Below, in pieces: positions 23,861-31,686 of a stretch of 64,000 bases of DNA (position 1 is its first letter; the number at the start of each line of letters is the position of its first letter). Under the pieces are notes generated by a model, which saw only the letters and a program-made list of their open reading frames with translations, had not been told where the DNA came from and did no database searches. Made by a program: the position numbers and the translations under genes. The DNA lies in assembly GCF_025398195.1 (NCBI RefSeq), contig NZ_JAODNV010000001.1, positions 105,969 to 169,968 of the forward strand, given 5' to 3'. This DNA is from Chelativorans petroleitrophicus (GTDB lineage: Bacteria > Pseudomonadota > Alphaproteobacteria > Rhizobiales > Rhizobiaceae).

Positions 23861-24588
23861 GCGAGGCCGAAACCCTGCTCTCGGTCAGCGGCGTCGAAAC
23901 CTATTACGGCAAGATCGTTGCTCTGCGCGGCGTGGATCTGGAGGTCCGCCGCGGCGAGATCGTCGCTATGATCGGTGCCAACGGCGCAGGCAAGTCGACC
24001 CTGATGATGACCATCTGCGGCAGTCCGCAGGCCCGCCGCGGGCGGATCGTCTACGACGGCACGGACATCACGCAGATGCCGACGCACGAGATCATGCGGC
24101 TCGGCATCGCGCAGTCTCCGGAGGGCAGGCGCATTTTCCCGCGCATGACCGTTATGGAAAACCTCCAGATGGGGGCTGCGCTCATCGACCCGAAGTATTT
24201 CGAAGACAATCTGAAGCGAGTCTTCGATCTGTTCCCCCGGCTCAAGGAGAGGCTGCATCAGCGCGGCGGCACCCTGTCGGGCGGCGAACAGCAGATGCTG
24301 GCCATCGGACGGGCGCTGATGAGCCGGCCGAAGCTTCTTCTCCTAGACGAGCCGTCGCTCGGCCTGGCGCCTCTAGTCGTCAAGCAGATCTTCGATGCCA
24401 TCCGTGAGCTCAACGAGAATGAAGGGCTGACCGTGTTCCTGGTGGAGCAGAACGCTTTCCACGCCCTGAAGCTCGCCCATCGCGGCTATGTGATGGTCAA
24501 CGGCAACATCACAATGAGCGGAACGGGAATGGAATTGCTGAAACGCGAGGAAGTACGGGCGGCCTATCTGGAAGGCGGGAGGCACTGA
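23857..24588 (+). CDS. livF: Branched-chain amino acid ABC transporter ATP-binding protein LivF
   Basis: 243 residues, normal length. Walker A is GANGAGKSTLMM, the LivF-specific SPEGRRIFPRMTVMENL follows, then the signature TLSGGEQQMLAIGRALM, Walker B LLLLDEPSLGLAP and the switch region LVEQNAFHAL. It pairs with LivG as the heterodimeric motor. Its ATG overlaps the livG stop by 4 bp (ATGA), and its own stop overlaps the next start. Confidence 0.94.
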   Translation: MSEAETLLSVSGVETYYGKIVALRGVDLEVRRGEIVAMIGANGAGKSTLMMTICGSPQARRGRIVYDGTDITQMPTHEIMRLGIAQSPEGRRIFPRMTVMENLQMGAALIDPKYFEDNLKRVFDLFPRLKERLHQRGGTLSGGEQQMLAIGRALMSRPKLLLLDEPSLGLAPLVVKQIFDAIRELNENEGLTVFLVEQNAFHALKLAHRGYVMVNGNITMSGTGMELLKREEVRAAYLEGGRH

Positions 24589-24941
24589 TGGAGAAGGCGA
24601 ATGCGCTCTTTTGGGAAGTTTCCTGGTGGGAATTCCTGCTCGTTACAGCCATTCTGGCGGGAGGCGCCGCTTATCTGACCGGGCGGGCCGTTGCCCGCGC
24701 TTGGCAGTCGAACCTGCAGCTGGTCTACTACATCATCCTTTTGGCTGCGGCGACGCGCTTTATCCACTTCGCGCTGTTCAGGGGGACGCTCCTGTCGCTC
24801 CATTATTATGTGGTCGATTTCGGGGTGCTGCTGGTGATCGCCTTCCTGGGCAACCGGATCACGCGCGCCCGGCAGATGGCGACTCAGTACAGCTTTCTCT
24901 ATGCGAGAGCGGGGCTTCTGGGATGGAAAGCACGGGGATGA
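24588..24941 (+). CDS. DUF6867-type small membrane protein of the liv operon
   Basis: 117 residues with about three transmembrane helices (WWEFLLVTAILAGGAAYLTG, then LVYYIILLAAATRFIHF and VVDFGVLLVIAFLGNRI) and a basic C-terminal segment. A protein of this kind lies between livF and the binding-protein gene in many Rhizobiales. Its start overlaps the livF stop (TGATG), implying co-translation. Function is unknown; an accessory subunit of the transporter is a reasonable guess from its constant position. Confidence 0.8.
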   Translation: MEKANALFWEVSWWEFLLVTAILAGGAAYLTGRAVARAWQSNLQLVYYIILLAAATRFIHFALFRGTLLSLHYYVVDFGVLLVIAFLGNRITRARQMATQYSFLYARAGLLGWKARG

Positions 24942-24964
24942 CCCCGTTTACCGATATGCGGCAC

Positions 24965-25023
24965 AAGCCTTTATTTTATTCCAGATTTAGGCTTTCATGC
25001 CGCCTAAGCGGGAAAAATCCCGC
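24965..25023 (+). promoter_or_regulatory. Inverted repeats in the gap before the binding-protein gene
   Basis: AAGCCT (24965-24970) and AGGCTT (24989-24994) flank an AT-rich 18-nt stretch, followed by GCGGGA-AAAA-TCCCGC (25008-25023), a tight 6-bp hairpin. They lie between DUF6867 and the substrate-binding protein gene and could reduce read-through or protect the abundant binding-protein mRNA, a common arrangement in ABC operons. Confidence 0.4.
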
Positions 25024-25093
25024 GCTGGCGTAACCGGAAAGCAGAACACCATTTCCGGAACGCGGTGGAACCTCTGGTGTTTAGGGAGAAGTC

Positions 25094-26194
25094 ATGAAGA
25101 AGACACTGTTGGCCGGTGCCGCGCTGAGCCTGGTAATGACCGGTTCGGCATGGGCGGAAATCGTCATCGCAACGGCGGGCCCGATGACCGGGCAATACGC
25201 CTCTTTCGGTGCGCAGATGCAGGCCGGGGCCGAGCAGGCGGTTGAAGACATCAATGCCGCCGGCGGCGTGTTGGGTGAACAGCTCCGCCTGGTGGTGGGT
25301 GACGATGCGTGCGACCCGCGGCAGGCGGTGGCGGTTGCCAACCAGTTCGCGGGCGAAGGCGTGGTGTTCGTTGCTGGCCATTTCTGCTCCGGCTCCTCGA
25401 TCCCTGCCTCGAATGTCTACGCCGACGAGGAGATTATTCAGATTTCGCCGGCTTCGACGAACCCGGCCTTTACCGAAGAGCGTCCCGGCCCCGGAATTTT
25501 CCGCACCTGCGGCCGCGATGACCAGCAGGGCGATGTCGCGGGCAGGTTCCTGGCGGAGAACTTCCCCGACGCGAAGATCGCGTTCATTCACGACAAGACC
25601 GCCTACGGCAAGGGTCTGGCGGATGCCACCATGGCGGTTTATGAGGCTGCGGGCGGCACGCCGGCTCTCTATGAGGCCTATACGGCGGGCGAAAAGGACT
25701 ACACCGCCCTCGTTTCCAAGCTGAAGCAGGAAGGAATCGACGTTCTCTATGTGGGCGGCTACCACACGGAAGCCGGCCTTATCATGCGCCAGATGCGCGA
25801 GCAGGGCATGGACACGATCCTGGTGTCCGGCGACGCGCTGGTGACGGATGAATATTGGGCCATCACGGGCGAGGCCGGCGAGGGCACGCTGATGACCTTC
25901 TCACCTGACCCGCGCAAGAATGAGATCGCCAAACCGGTGGTTGACAAGCTCCTGGCAGCGGGCAGGACGGCCGAAGGATATGCGCTCTATACCTATGCCT
26001 CGGTCCAGGCGTGGGCGCAGGCGGTCGAGGCGGCTGGCAGCACCGATTTCGACGCCGTCGTGAAGGCTCTCAACGAGGGCACCTTTCAGACCGTTCTTGG
26101 CGAGCTGGAATTCAACGAGACGGGTGACGTCAACCTGCCGGGCTACGTCTTCTACGAGTGGCGTGACGGCAAGTACGACTACCTTGAGCAGTAA
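25094..26194 (+). CDS. livK: Branched-chain amino acid ABC transporter periplasmic substrate-binding protein
   Basis: 366 residues. A signal peptide (MKKTLLAGAALSLVMTGSAW) precedes a LivK/LivJ-type bilobed domain: VIATAGPMTGQYASFGAQM, VAGHFCSGSSIPASNVYAD and YTYASVQAWAQAVEAAGSTD. Two cysteines (VGDDACDPRQ and GHFCSGSS) resemble the disulfide of the Leu/Ile/Val-binding proteins. GGGAGAAGTC gives a ribosome site. It follows livHMGF-DUF6867 with a 150-bp gap containing hairpins and ends in a strong terminator. Exact ligand is not determinable here. Confidence 0.92.
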   Translation: MKKTLLAGAALSLVMTGSAWAEIVIATAGPMTGQYASFGAQMQAGAEQAVEDINAAGGVLGEQLRLVVGDDACDPRQAVAVANQFAGEGVVFVAGHFCSGSSIPASNVYADEEIIQISPASTNPAFTEERPGPGIFRTCGRDDQQGDVAGRFLAENFPDAKIAFIHDKTAYGKGLADATMAVYEAAGGTPALYEAYTAGEKDYTALVSKLKQEGIDVLYVGGYHTEAGLIMRQMREQGMDTILVSGDALVTDEYWAITGEAGEGTLMTFSPDPRKNEIAKPVVDKLLAAGRTAEGYALYTYASVQAWAQAVEAAGSTDFDAVVKALNEGTFQTVLGELEFNETGDVNLPGYVFYEWRDGKYDYLEQ

Positions 26195-26217
26195 TTCTTA
26201 GGCTCGACGCTTCAATA

Positions 26218-26250
26218 ACGGCCCGGCATGGCATGATGCCGGGCCGTTTG
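26218..26250 (+). terminator. Rho-independent terminator of the liv operon
   Basis: ACGGCCCGGCAT (26218-26229) pairs perfectly with ATGCCGGGCCGT (26236-26247) around a 6-nt loop, followed by TTTG. The 12-bp GC-rich stem is 23 bp after the livK stop. Confidence 0.85.
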
Positions 26251-26390
26251 TACATTTTGACGCATGCACCATTTGCGCCCGGGTGGGCCGCATTGTATCA
26301 GGTGGCGGGGGCCGAAATCCCCGCGCCTGACCCCGGCAGTTCTGGTGGCCGAGCGCGGTTCACGCCATGGCCCCGCCCTTCAGCCGGAGC

Positions 26391-29300
26391 ATGCCTGTGC
26401 AGATAAAGAAGCTTCTCGTCGCAAACCGATCGGAGATCGCCATCCGTGTTTTCCGGGCCGCAAATGAGCTCGGCATCAAGACGGTCGCCATCTGGGCGGA
26501 GGAGGACAAATATTCGCTGCACCGCTTCAAGGCGGATGAATCCTATCAGGTCGGGCGCGGCCCACATCTGGAGCGCGACCTCGGCCCGATCGAGAGCTAT
26601 CTCTCGATCGACGAGGTGATTCGCGTCGCGAAACTCTCAGGTGCCGACGCCATTCACCCAGGCTATGGCCTGCTTTCGGAAAGCCCTGAATTCGCCGAGG
26701 CGTGCGCCCAAAACGGCATCCTTTTCATCGGCCCCAGCCCCGAGACCATGCGCAGGCTAGGCAACAAGGTGGCGGCGCGCAACCTGGCCGTCGACGTCGG
26801 CGTGCCTGTCGTGCCGGCCACGCCACCCTTGCCGGACGATATGGATGAGGTGGCCCGCATGGCCGGGGAGATCGGCTTTCCCCTCATGCTTAAGGCCTCC
26901 TGGGGCGGCGGCGGTCGTGGCATGCGCGTCATTCGCAGGGCCGAGGACCTTAAGCGCGAGGTGACGGAGGCCAAGCGCGAAGCAAGGGCCGCCTTCGGCA
27001 AGGACGAAGTTTATCTTGAAAAGCTGGTCGAGCGCGCCCGCCATGTCGAGGTGCAGGTGCTGGGCGACAAGCACGGCAATGTGGTGCACCTGTTCGAGCG
27101 TGACTGCTCCATCCAGCGGCGCAATCAGAAGGTGGTAGAACGCGCGCCCGCACCATATCTGGACGACGCCAAGCGCGAAGAACTGTGCGGCTATGCGCTG
27201 AAGATCGCTAGTGCCACCAATTATGTGGGGGCTGGCACCGTCGAGTTCCTGATGGATGCCGACACAGGCGCGTTCTACTTCATCGAGGTCAATCCGCGCA
27301 TTCAGGTGGAGCACACGGTGACTGAGGAGGTCACCGGCATCGACATCGTCAAGGCGCAGATACGCCTGCTGGAGGGCGAGAAGATCGGCGATCCGCGGTC
27401 CGGCGTGCCGGCGCAGGCCGATATCAGGCTGAATGGTCATGCCCTCCAGTGCCGCATTACGACGGAGGACCCGGAGCAGAACTTCATCCCCGACTATGGC
27501 CGCATCACGGCCTATCGCGGAGCCACCGGCTTCGGCATCCGCCTGGATGGGGGCACGGCCTATTCAGGTGCCGTAATCACCCGCTTCTACGACCCGCTTC
27601 TGGAGAAGGTGACCGCCTGGGCGCCCACGGCGGAAGAAGCGATCGCCCGCATGGACCGCGCCCTACGCGAATTCCGCATCCGCGGCGTGGCAACCAATCT
27701 CACCTTCCTGGAAGCCATCATCGGGCATCCCGAATTCCGCAACGCCACCTATACCACTCGCTTCATCGACTCCACGCCGGAGTTGTTCGCACAGGTAAAG
27801 CGGAGGGATCGGGCGACGAAGCTGCTCAACTACCTGGCCGACGTGACGGTGAACGGCCATCCGGAAACGCGCGACAGGCAGCGCCCGAAAGCGGAGGCCG
27901 CGCCGCCGCGCGTGCCCTATATCAACGCGCCCGTGGTCGATGGCACGAAGCAGCTTCTGGACCGGCTGGGGCCAGAGGGTTTCGCCAAATGGATGCGCGC
28001 CGAAACACGCCTGCTCGTGACGGACACGACCATGCGGGACGGGCATCAGTCGCTGCTTGCCACGCGCATGCGCACCTATGACATCGCGCGGATTGCGAAC
28101 ACCTATGCGCGCGCGCTGCCGGGGCTTTTCTCACTCGAATGCTGGGGCGGAGCCACCTTCGACGTTTCCATGCGCTTTCTGATGGAAGATCCTTGGGAGC
28201 GGCTGGCGCTCATCCGGGAGGGCGCGCCGAACCTGCTTCTGCAGATGCTGCTGCGCGGCGCCAACGGTGTGGGCTACACCAACTATCCTGACAATGTGGT
28301 GCGCTATTTCGTGAAGCAGGCGGCGGCCGGCGGCATTGACCTTTTCCGCGTGTTCGATTGCCTGAACTGGGTGGAGAACATGCGCGTCGCCATGGATGCC
28401 GTCCTCGAGGAGGGAAAGCTGTGCGAGGCGGCGATCTGCTACACGGGCGACATCCTCGATCCGAGCCGTCCGAAATACAGTCTCGAATATTATGTGAAGC
28501 TCGTAAAGGAACTCGAGGCGGCTGGCGCGCACATTATCGCCATCAAGGATATGGCCGGGCTCCTGAAGCCTGCCGCTGCGCGCGTGCTTTTTACGGCGCT
28601 GCGCGAGGAGACGGACCTACCGATCCATTTCCACACGCACGACACGTCGGGCATTTCCGCCGCCACGGTGCTGGCGGCTGCGGAAAGCGGCGTGGATGCG
28701 GTGGACGCGGCCATGGACGCGCTTTCCGGAAACACATCGCAGCCCTGCCTAGGATCCATCGTCGAGGCGCTGAAGGAAGATGCGCGCGACACAGGACTTG
28801 ATACGGAGTGGGTGCGGCGGATTTCCTTCTACTGGGAGGCGGTGCGCAACCAGTACGCCGCCTTCGAGAGCGATCTCAAGGGCCCCGCTTCGGAGGTCTA
28901 TCTGCATGAAATGCCGGGCGGGCAGTTCACCAATCTGAAGGAGCAGGCCCGAGCGCTCGGGCTGGAGATGCGCTGGCACGAGGTCGCGCGCGCTTATCAC
29001 GACGTGAACATGATGTTCGGCGACATCGTGAAGGTTACGCCTTCGTCCAAGGTGGTGGGCGATATGGCCCTCATGATGGTGAGCCAGGATCTTTCCATCG
29101 CCGAGGTTGAGGATCCCGATAAGGACATCGCCTTTCCCGAATCGGTGGTTTCGATGCTAAGGGGCGATCTTGGCCAGCCGCCCGGCGGCTGGCCGGAGGC
29201 GCTGCAGAAGAAGGTGCTCAAGGGCGAGAAGCCGATCACCGTTCGTCCCGGCTCGCTCCTGCCGCTGGCCGACCTGGAGGCCGACCGCAAGGAGCTGGAG

Positions 29301-29861
29301 GAAAAGCTTGGCCGCAAGGTGAGCGACTTCGAGTTCGCGTCCTGGCTCATGTATCCTAAGGTCTTCCTGGATTTCGCCTCTGCCACGGCGACTTACGGAC
29401 CCGTCAGCGCGCTGCCGACCCCGGTCTTTTTCTACGGGATGGAGCAGCAGGACGAGATTTTCGTCGATATCGAGCGCGGCAAGACGCTAGTCATCCGCTG
29501 CCTCGCCGTGGGCGAGCCGGACGACAAGGGCATGGTGACGATCTTCTTCGAGCTGAACGGCCAGCCTCGGAGGGTCAAGGTTCCGGACCGGCTGCGGGGC
29601 GCATCCGCGCTCGTCGTGCGCCGCAAGGCCGAGGCCGGCAACAGCGCACATATCGGCGCTCCAATGCCAGGCGTGGTGTCGTCCGTGGCGGTGTCTGCAG
29701 GCCAGGCCGTGAAAGCAGGAGACGTGCTCCTTTCTATCGAAGCCATGAAGATGGAAACGGCGCTCCACGCCGAGCGCGACGGAACCGTTGCGGAGGTGCT
29801 GGTGAAAGCGGGCGACCAGATCGATGCGAAGGATCTGCTTCTGGTCCTGCAAAGCGGCTGA
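26391..29861 (+). CDS. pyc: Pyruvate carboxylase
   Basis: Biotin-dependent, ATP-driven carboxylation of pyruvate to oxaloacetate, an anaplerotic enzyme. About 1156 residues in one chain: biotin carboxylase domain (start KKLLVANRSEIAIRVFRA; ATP-grasp loop KASWGGGGRGMRVI), carboxyltransferase domain (VTDTTMRDGHQSLLATRMR, with metal ligands in FHTHDTSG) and C-terminal biotinyl domain with biotin on Lys1120 in EAMKMETAL. ATG 26391 gives the usual N-terminus; an in-frame ATG at 26367 adds eight residues. Neither has a strong ribosome site. Monocistronic by spacing. Confidence 0.96.
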   Translation: MPVQIKKLLVANRSEIAIRVFRAANELGIKTVAIWAEEDKYSLHRFKADESYQVGRGPHLERDLGPIESYLSIDEVIRVAKLSGADAIHPGYGLLSESPEFAEACAQNGILFIGPSPETMRRLGNKVAARNLAVDVGVPVVPATPPLPDDMDEVARMAGEIGFPLMLKASWGGGGRGMRVIRRAEDLKREVTEAKREARAAFGKDEVYLEKLVERARHVEVQVLGDKHGNVVHLFERDCSIQRRNQKVVERAPAPYLDDAKREELCGYALKIASATNYVGAGTVEFLMDADTGAFYFIEVNPRIQVEHTVTEEVTGIDIVKAQIRLLEGEKIGDPRSGVPAQADIRLNGHALQCRITTEDPEQNFIPDYGRITAYRGATGFGIRLDGGTAYSGAVITRFYDPLLEKVTAWAPTAEEAIARMDRALREFRIRGVATNLTFLEAIIGHPEFRNATYTTRFIDSTPELFAQVKRRDRATKLLNYLADVTVNGHPETRDRQRPKAEAAPPRVPYINAPVVDGTKQLLDRLGPEGFAKWMRAETRLLVTDTTMRDGHQSLLATRMRTYDIARIANTYARALPGLFSLECWGGATFDVSMRFLMEDPWERLALIREGAPNLLLQMLLRGANGVGYTNYPDNVVRYFVKQAAAGGIDLFRVFDCLNWVENMRVAMDAVLEEGKLCEAAICYTGDILDPSRPKYSLEYYVKLVKELEAAGAHIIAIKDMAGLLKPAAARVLFTALREETDLPIHFHTHDTSGISAATVLAAAESGVDAVDAAMDALSGNTSQPCLGSIVEALKEDARDTGLDTEWVRRISFYWEAVRNQYAAFESDLKGPASEVYLHEMPGGQFTNLKEQARALGLEMRWHEVARAYHDVNMMFGDIVKVTPSSKVVGDMALMMVSQDLSIAEVEDPDKDIAFPESVVSMLRGDLGQPPGGWPEALQKKVLKGEKPITVRPGSLLPLADLEADRKELEEKLGRKVSDFEFASWLMYPKVFLDFASATATYGPVSALPTPVFFYGMEQQDEIFVDIERGKTLVIRCLAVGEPDDKGMVTIFFELNGQPRRVKVPDRLRGASALVVRRKAEAGNSAHIGAPMPGVVSSVAVSAGQAVKAGDVLLSIEAMKMETALHAERDGTVAEVLVKAGDQIDAKDLLLVLQSG

Positions 29862-29883
29862 AACTGGCCTATGACGGCCCTCT

Positions 29884-29897
29884 TTAAATCGATTTAA
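29884..29897. promoter_or_regulatory. 14-bp perfect palindrome after pyc
   Basis: TTAAATCGATTTAA is a perfect palindrome in the gap between pyc and the MFS transporter. AT-rich palindromes with a central CG are typical of LacI-family operators, and the next gene is a transporter. No regulator gene is adjacent, so this is only suggestive. Confidence 0.35.
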
Positions 29898-29967
29898 GGT
29901 AAGCGACGGCCTCCTTTCGGGTCCCGCTGGGCATCTACGCACGGCCAGAGGGGTTGAAACATATGCC

Positions 29968-30070
29968 TCCCGCCAGGAGGTGACCGCACCTTGCTTGCAC
30001 GAAGCCCGTGAAGGCAGGACGGGGCTGCGCCCCGGGCGCCGGTCCGCGAGGTGACGGTCTCCTGGCGGGA
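29968..30070 (+). promoter_or_regulatory. Structured leader before the MFS transporter
   Basis: TCCCGCCAGGAG (29968-29979) pairs perfectly with CTCCTGGCGGGA (30059-30070), enclosing about 80 nt that contain a second hairpin, CGGGGC-TGC-GCCCCG (30020-30034). The element ends 63 bp before the MFS start. A large paired stem around an inner hairpin looks like a structured 5' UTR, but it matches no riboswitch class I can recognise. Confidence 0.45.
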
Positions 30071-30133
30071 CGGGATGTTGGAACGGTATGTGGAGGGGCG
30101 CCGGTTCGCCCCGGCTGGATGAGGGAAACGAAT

Positions 30134-31330
30134 ATGCCGCAGCATGAGGCATTCAAGGGCCGCTGGGCTGTCGCTGCCTGCTTCTTCGTCAATGGTTTCA
30201 TGGTCGGAAGCTGGGCGCCGCAGATACCGCTGCTTGTCGCACGGTTCTCGCTCAGTGAATCGGTGCTTGGTCTTTTGATTCTGCTCGTCGGCGTTGGTGC
30301 GGTGACGGCAATGCCCGTCTGCGGCTATCTGATGAGCCGCTATGGCTCCCGCACTGTCCTGCGCGTGGCAGGCCTGCTGTGCGCCGGATCTCTTCTCGTT
30401 GTCGCCCTTGCGCCGGCCATGGCGGTGCTGTCGGTAGCGCTTATTGCCTTCGGCGGGCTCATTGGCGGCATGGACGTCTCCATGAATGCCAATGCCGTGG
30501 CGGTCGAGCGCCGGCTCGGGCGGGCGATCATGTCGTCTTCGCACGGCTTCTGGAGCCTAGGCGGATTTGTGGGCGCCGGTCTGGGCGGGGTTCTGGCGGA
30601 AGAATGGGGGTATCTCGCCCATGCTGTGGCGGTGACCGCGATAGCTCTCCCGCTTGTTGCCGCGGCGTTGCCTCATCTCATTGTGGAGGAAAAGCGCGCG
30701 CCATCGGCCGGCGGGCGTTTTGCGGGCTTTCCTAAAAGCCCGGGCGTGTATCTGGTCGGTCTCGTGGCGCTCATGTGCATGATACCGGAGGGTGCCGTGC
30801 TCGACTGGGCGGCACTCTATCTGCGCCAGGAAATGGGCGCGAGCCTCGCGGTTGCCAGCCTGGCCTTCACCGCCTTCTCCGGCACAATGGCGCTGATGCG
30901 GTTCCTGGGCGACCGGGTACGCGACCGGCTTGGCGCGGTGAAGACCATGCGTCTTTCCGGAATCATCGCTGCCTTAGGCATGCTGGGAGCGGGCATTTCG
31001 CCTTCGCCGCTCGTCGCCACCCTGGCCTTTGCGCTTTCCGGGCTCGGTGTCGCCAATCTGGTGCCCATTGCCTTTTCCGCGGCGGGCAACCAGCCGGGCA
31101 TATCCTCGGCGGCCGGCATGAGCGTGGCGACCACGATCGGCTATTCCGGCCTGCTTGCCGCGCCATCCCTTATCGGTTTCGTGGCCGAGACGACGGGGTT
31201 CGCGCCCATCTTCATCGCCTTTGCCATGGTTCTTGGCTTGATTTCACTGACGTCAAATCTCATGCGGCCGGCCGATGCCATTCTCTCCCAGCCGGCCGCT
31301 GACCGTAAGCCGGCTATATCCGGCCCATGA
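30134..31330 (+). CDS. MFS transporter (YbjJ-like)
   Basis: About 398 residues with twelve predicted helices. After MPQHEAFKGRWAVAACFFVN come MFS hallmarks: YLMSRYGSRTVLRVAG (loop 2-3 motif) and a helix-rich C-terminal half with FLGDRVRDRLGAVKTMR (loop 8-9). The HGFWSLGGFVGAG stretch is typical of the YbjJ subgroup of permeases. ATG 30134 is chosen for GAGGGAAACGAAT upstream and homology; the frame is open to 30008 through the leader structure. Substrate unknown. Its last 17 bp overlap the antisense DUF3309 gene. Confidence 0.85.
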   Translation: MPQHEAFKGRWAVAACFFVNGFMVGSWAPQIPLLVARFSLSESVLGLLILLVGVGAVTAMPVCGYLMSRYGSRTVLRVAGLLCAGSLLVVALAPAMAVLSVALIAFGGLIGGMDVSMNANAVAVERRLGRAIMSSSHGFWSLGGFVGAGLGGVLAEEWGYLAHAVAVTAIALPLVAAALPHLIVEEKRAPSAGGRFAGFPKSPGVYLVGLVALMCMIPEGAVLDWAALYLRQEMGASLAVASLAFTAFSGTMALMRFLGDRVRDRLGAVKTMRLSGIIAALGMLGAGISPSPLVATLAFALSGLGVANLVPIAFSAAGNQPGISSAAGMSVATTIGYSGLLAAPSLIGFVAETTGFAPIFIAFAMVLGLISLTSNLMRPADAILSQPAADRKPAISGP

Positions 31331-31472
31331 GCGCCAATATGAGAATGATGATCAGAATGATGCCGATGATGCCTGATGGCCCGTATCCCCAACTGCGTGA
31401 ATAGGGCCAGCTTGGAATGGCGCCGATCAGAATCAGGATCAGGATGATTATAAGTATGGTGCCGAGCGACAT
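31314..31472 (-). CDS. DUF3309 small hydrophobic protein (52 aa)
   Basis: Reverse-strand reading from ATG 31472 to TAG 31314 gives MSLGTILIIILILILIGAIP, then WPYSRSWGYGPSG, and a second hydrophobic stretch ending LALMGRI. Two membrane spans around a Trp-Tyr-Ser-Arg..Gly-Tyr-Gly-Pro-Ser-Gly turn are the signature of DUF3309. A consensus EcfG promoter lies 38 bp upstream, so it is probably stress-induced. Function is unknown. It overlaps the 3' end of the convergent MFS gene by 17 bp. Confidence 0.88.
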   Translation of the reverse strand: MSLGTILIIILILILIGAIPSWPYSRSWGYGPSGIIGIILIIILILALMGRI

Positions 31473-31509
31473 TGCGTTGTCCTAATGCCGTTGTTTTGTG
31501 CGGCATCAC

Positions 31510-31535
31510 AACGCATGGTATAGGCGGTCGGTTCC
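31510..31535 (-). promoter_or_regulatory. EcfG-type (general stress) promoter of the DUF3309 gene, full consensus
   Basis: On the reverse strand GGAAC (31535-31531), 17-nt spacer, CGTT (31513-31510). It is an exact consensus match 38 bp before the DUF3309 start codon. Confidence 0.75.
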
Positions 31536-31621
31536 GCCGGGGTGGGACAGGCCTTGCCTGGGCAGCCATTGCGGGTTCGGAGCGCTGCGTCCCCTCCCCC
31601 GTAAAGAAGATTCATGAAGCC

Positions 31622-31665
31622 GGAAAAAGATACGCCCTTGCGGCTGTCAAAGGACCACAAGGGCG
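31622..31665 (-). terminator. Rho-independent terminator of the second RND operon
   Basis: On the reverse strand CGCCCTTG (31665-31658) pairs with CAAGGGCG (31640-31633), followed by TATCTTTTTCC. It is 22 bp after the RND permease stop. Confidence 0.75.
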
Positions 31666-31686
31666 CGGTATTTGTCGGTGCGGGCT

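Noticed and set aside
30078..30105. A sixth EcfG-like promoter before the MFS gene (GGAAC then GGTT)
   Set aside because: The spacer is 18 nt rather than 16-17 and the site would start transcription inside the leader; not counted.
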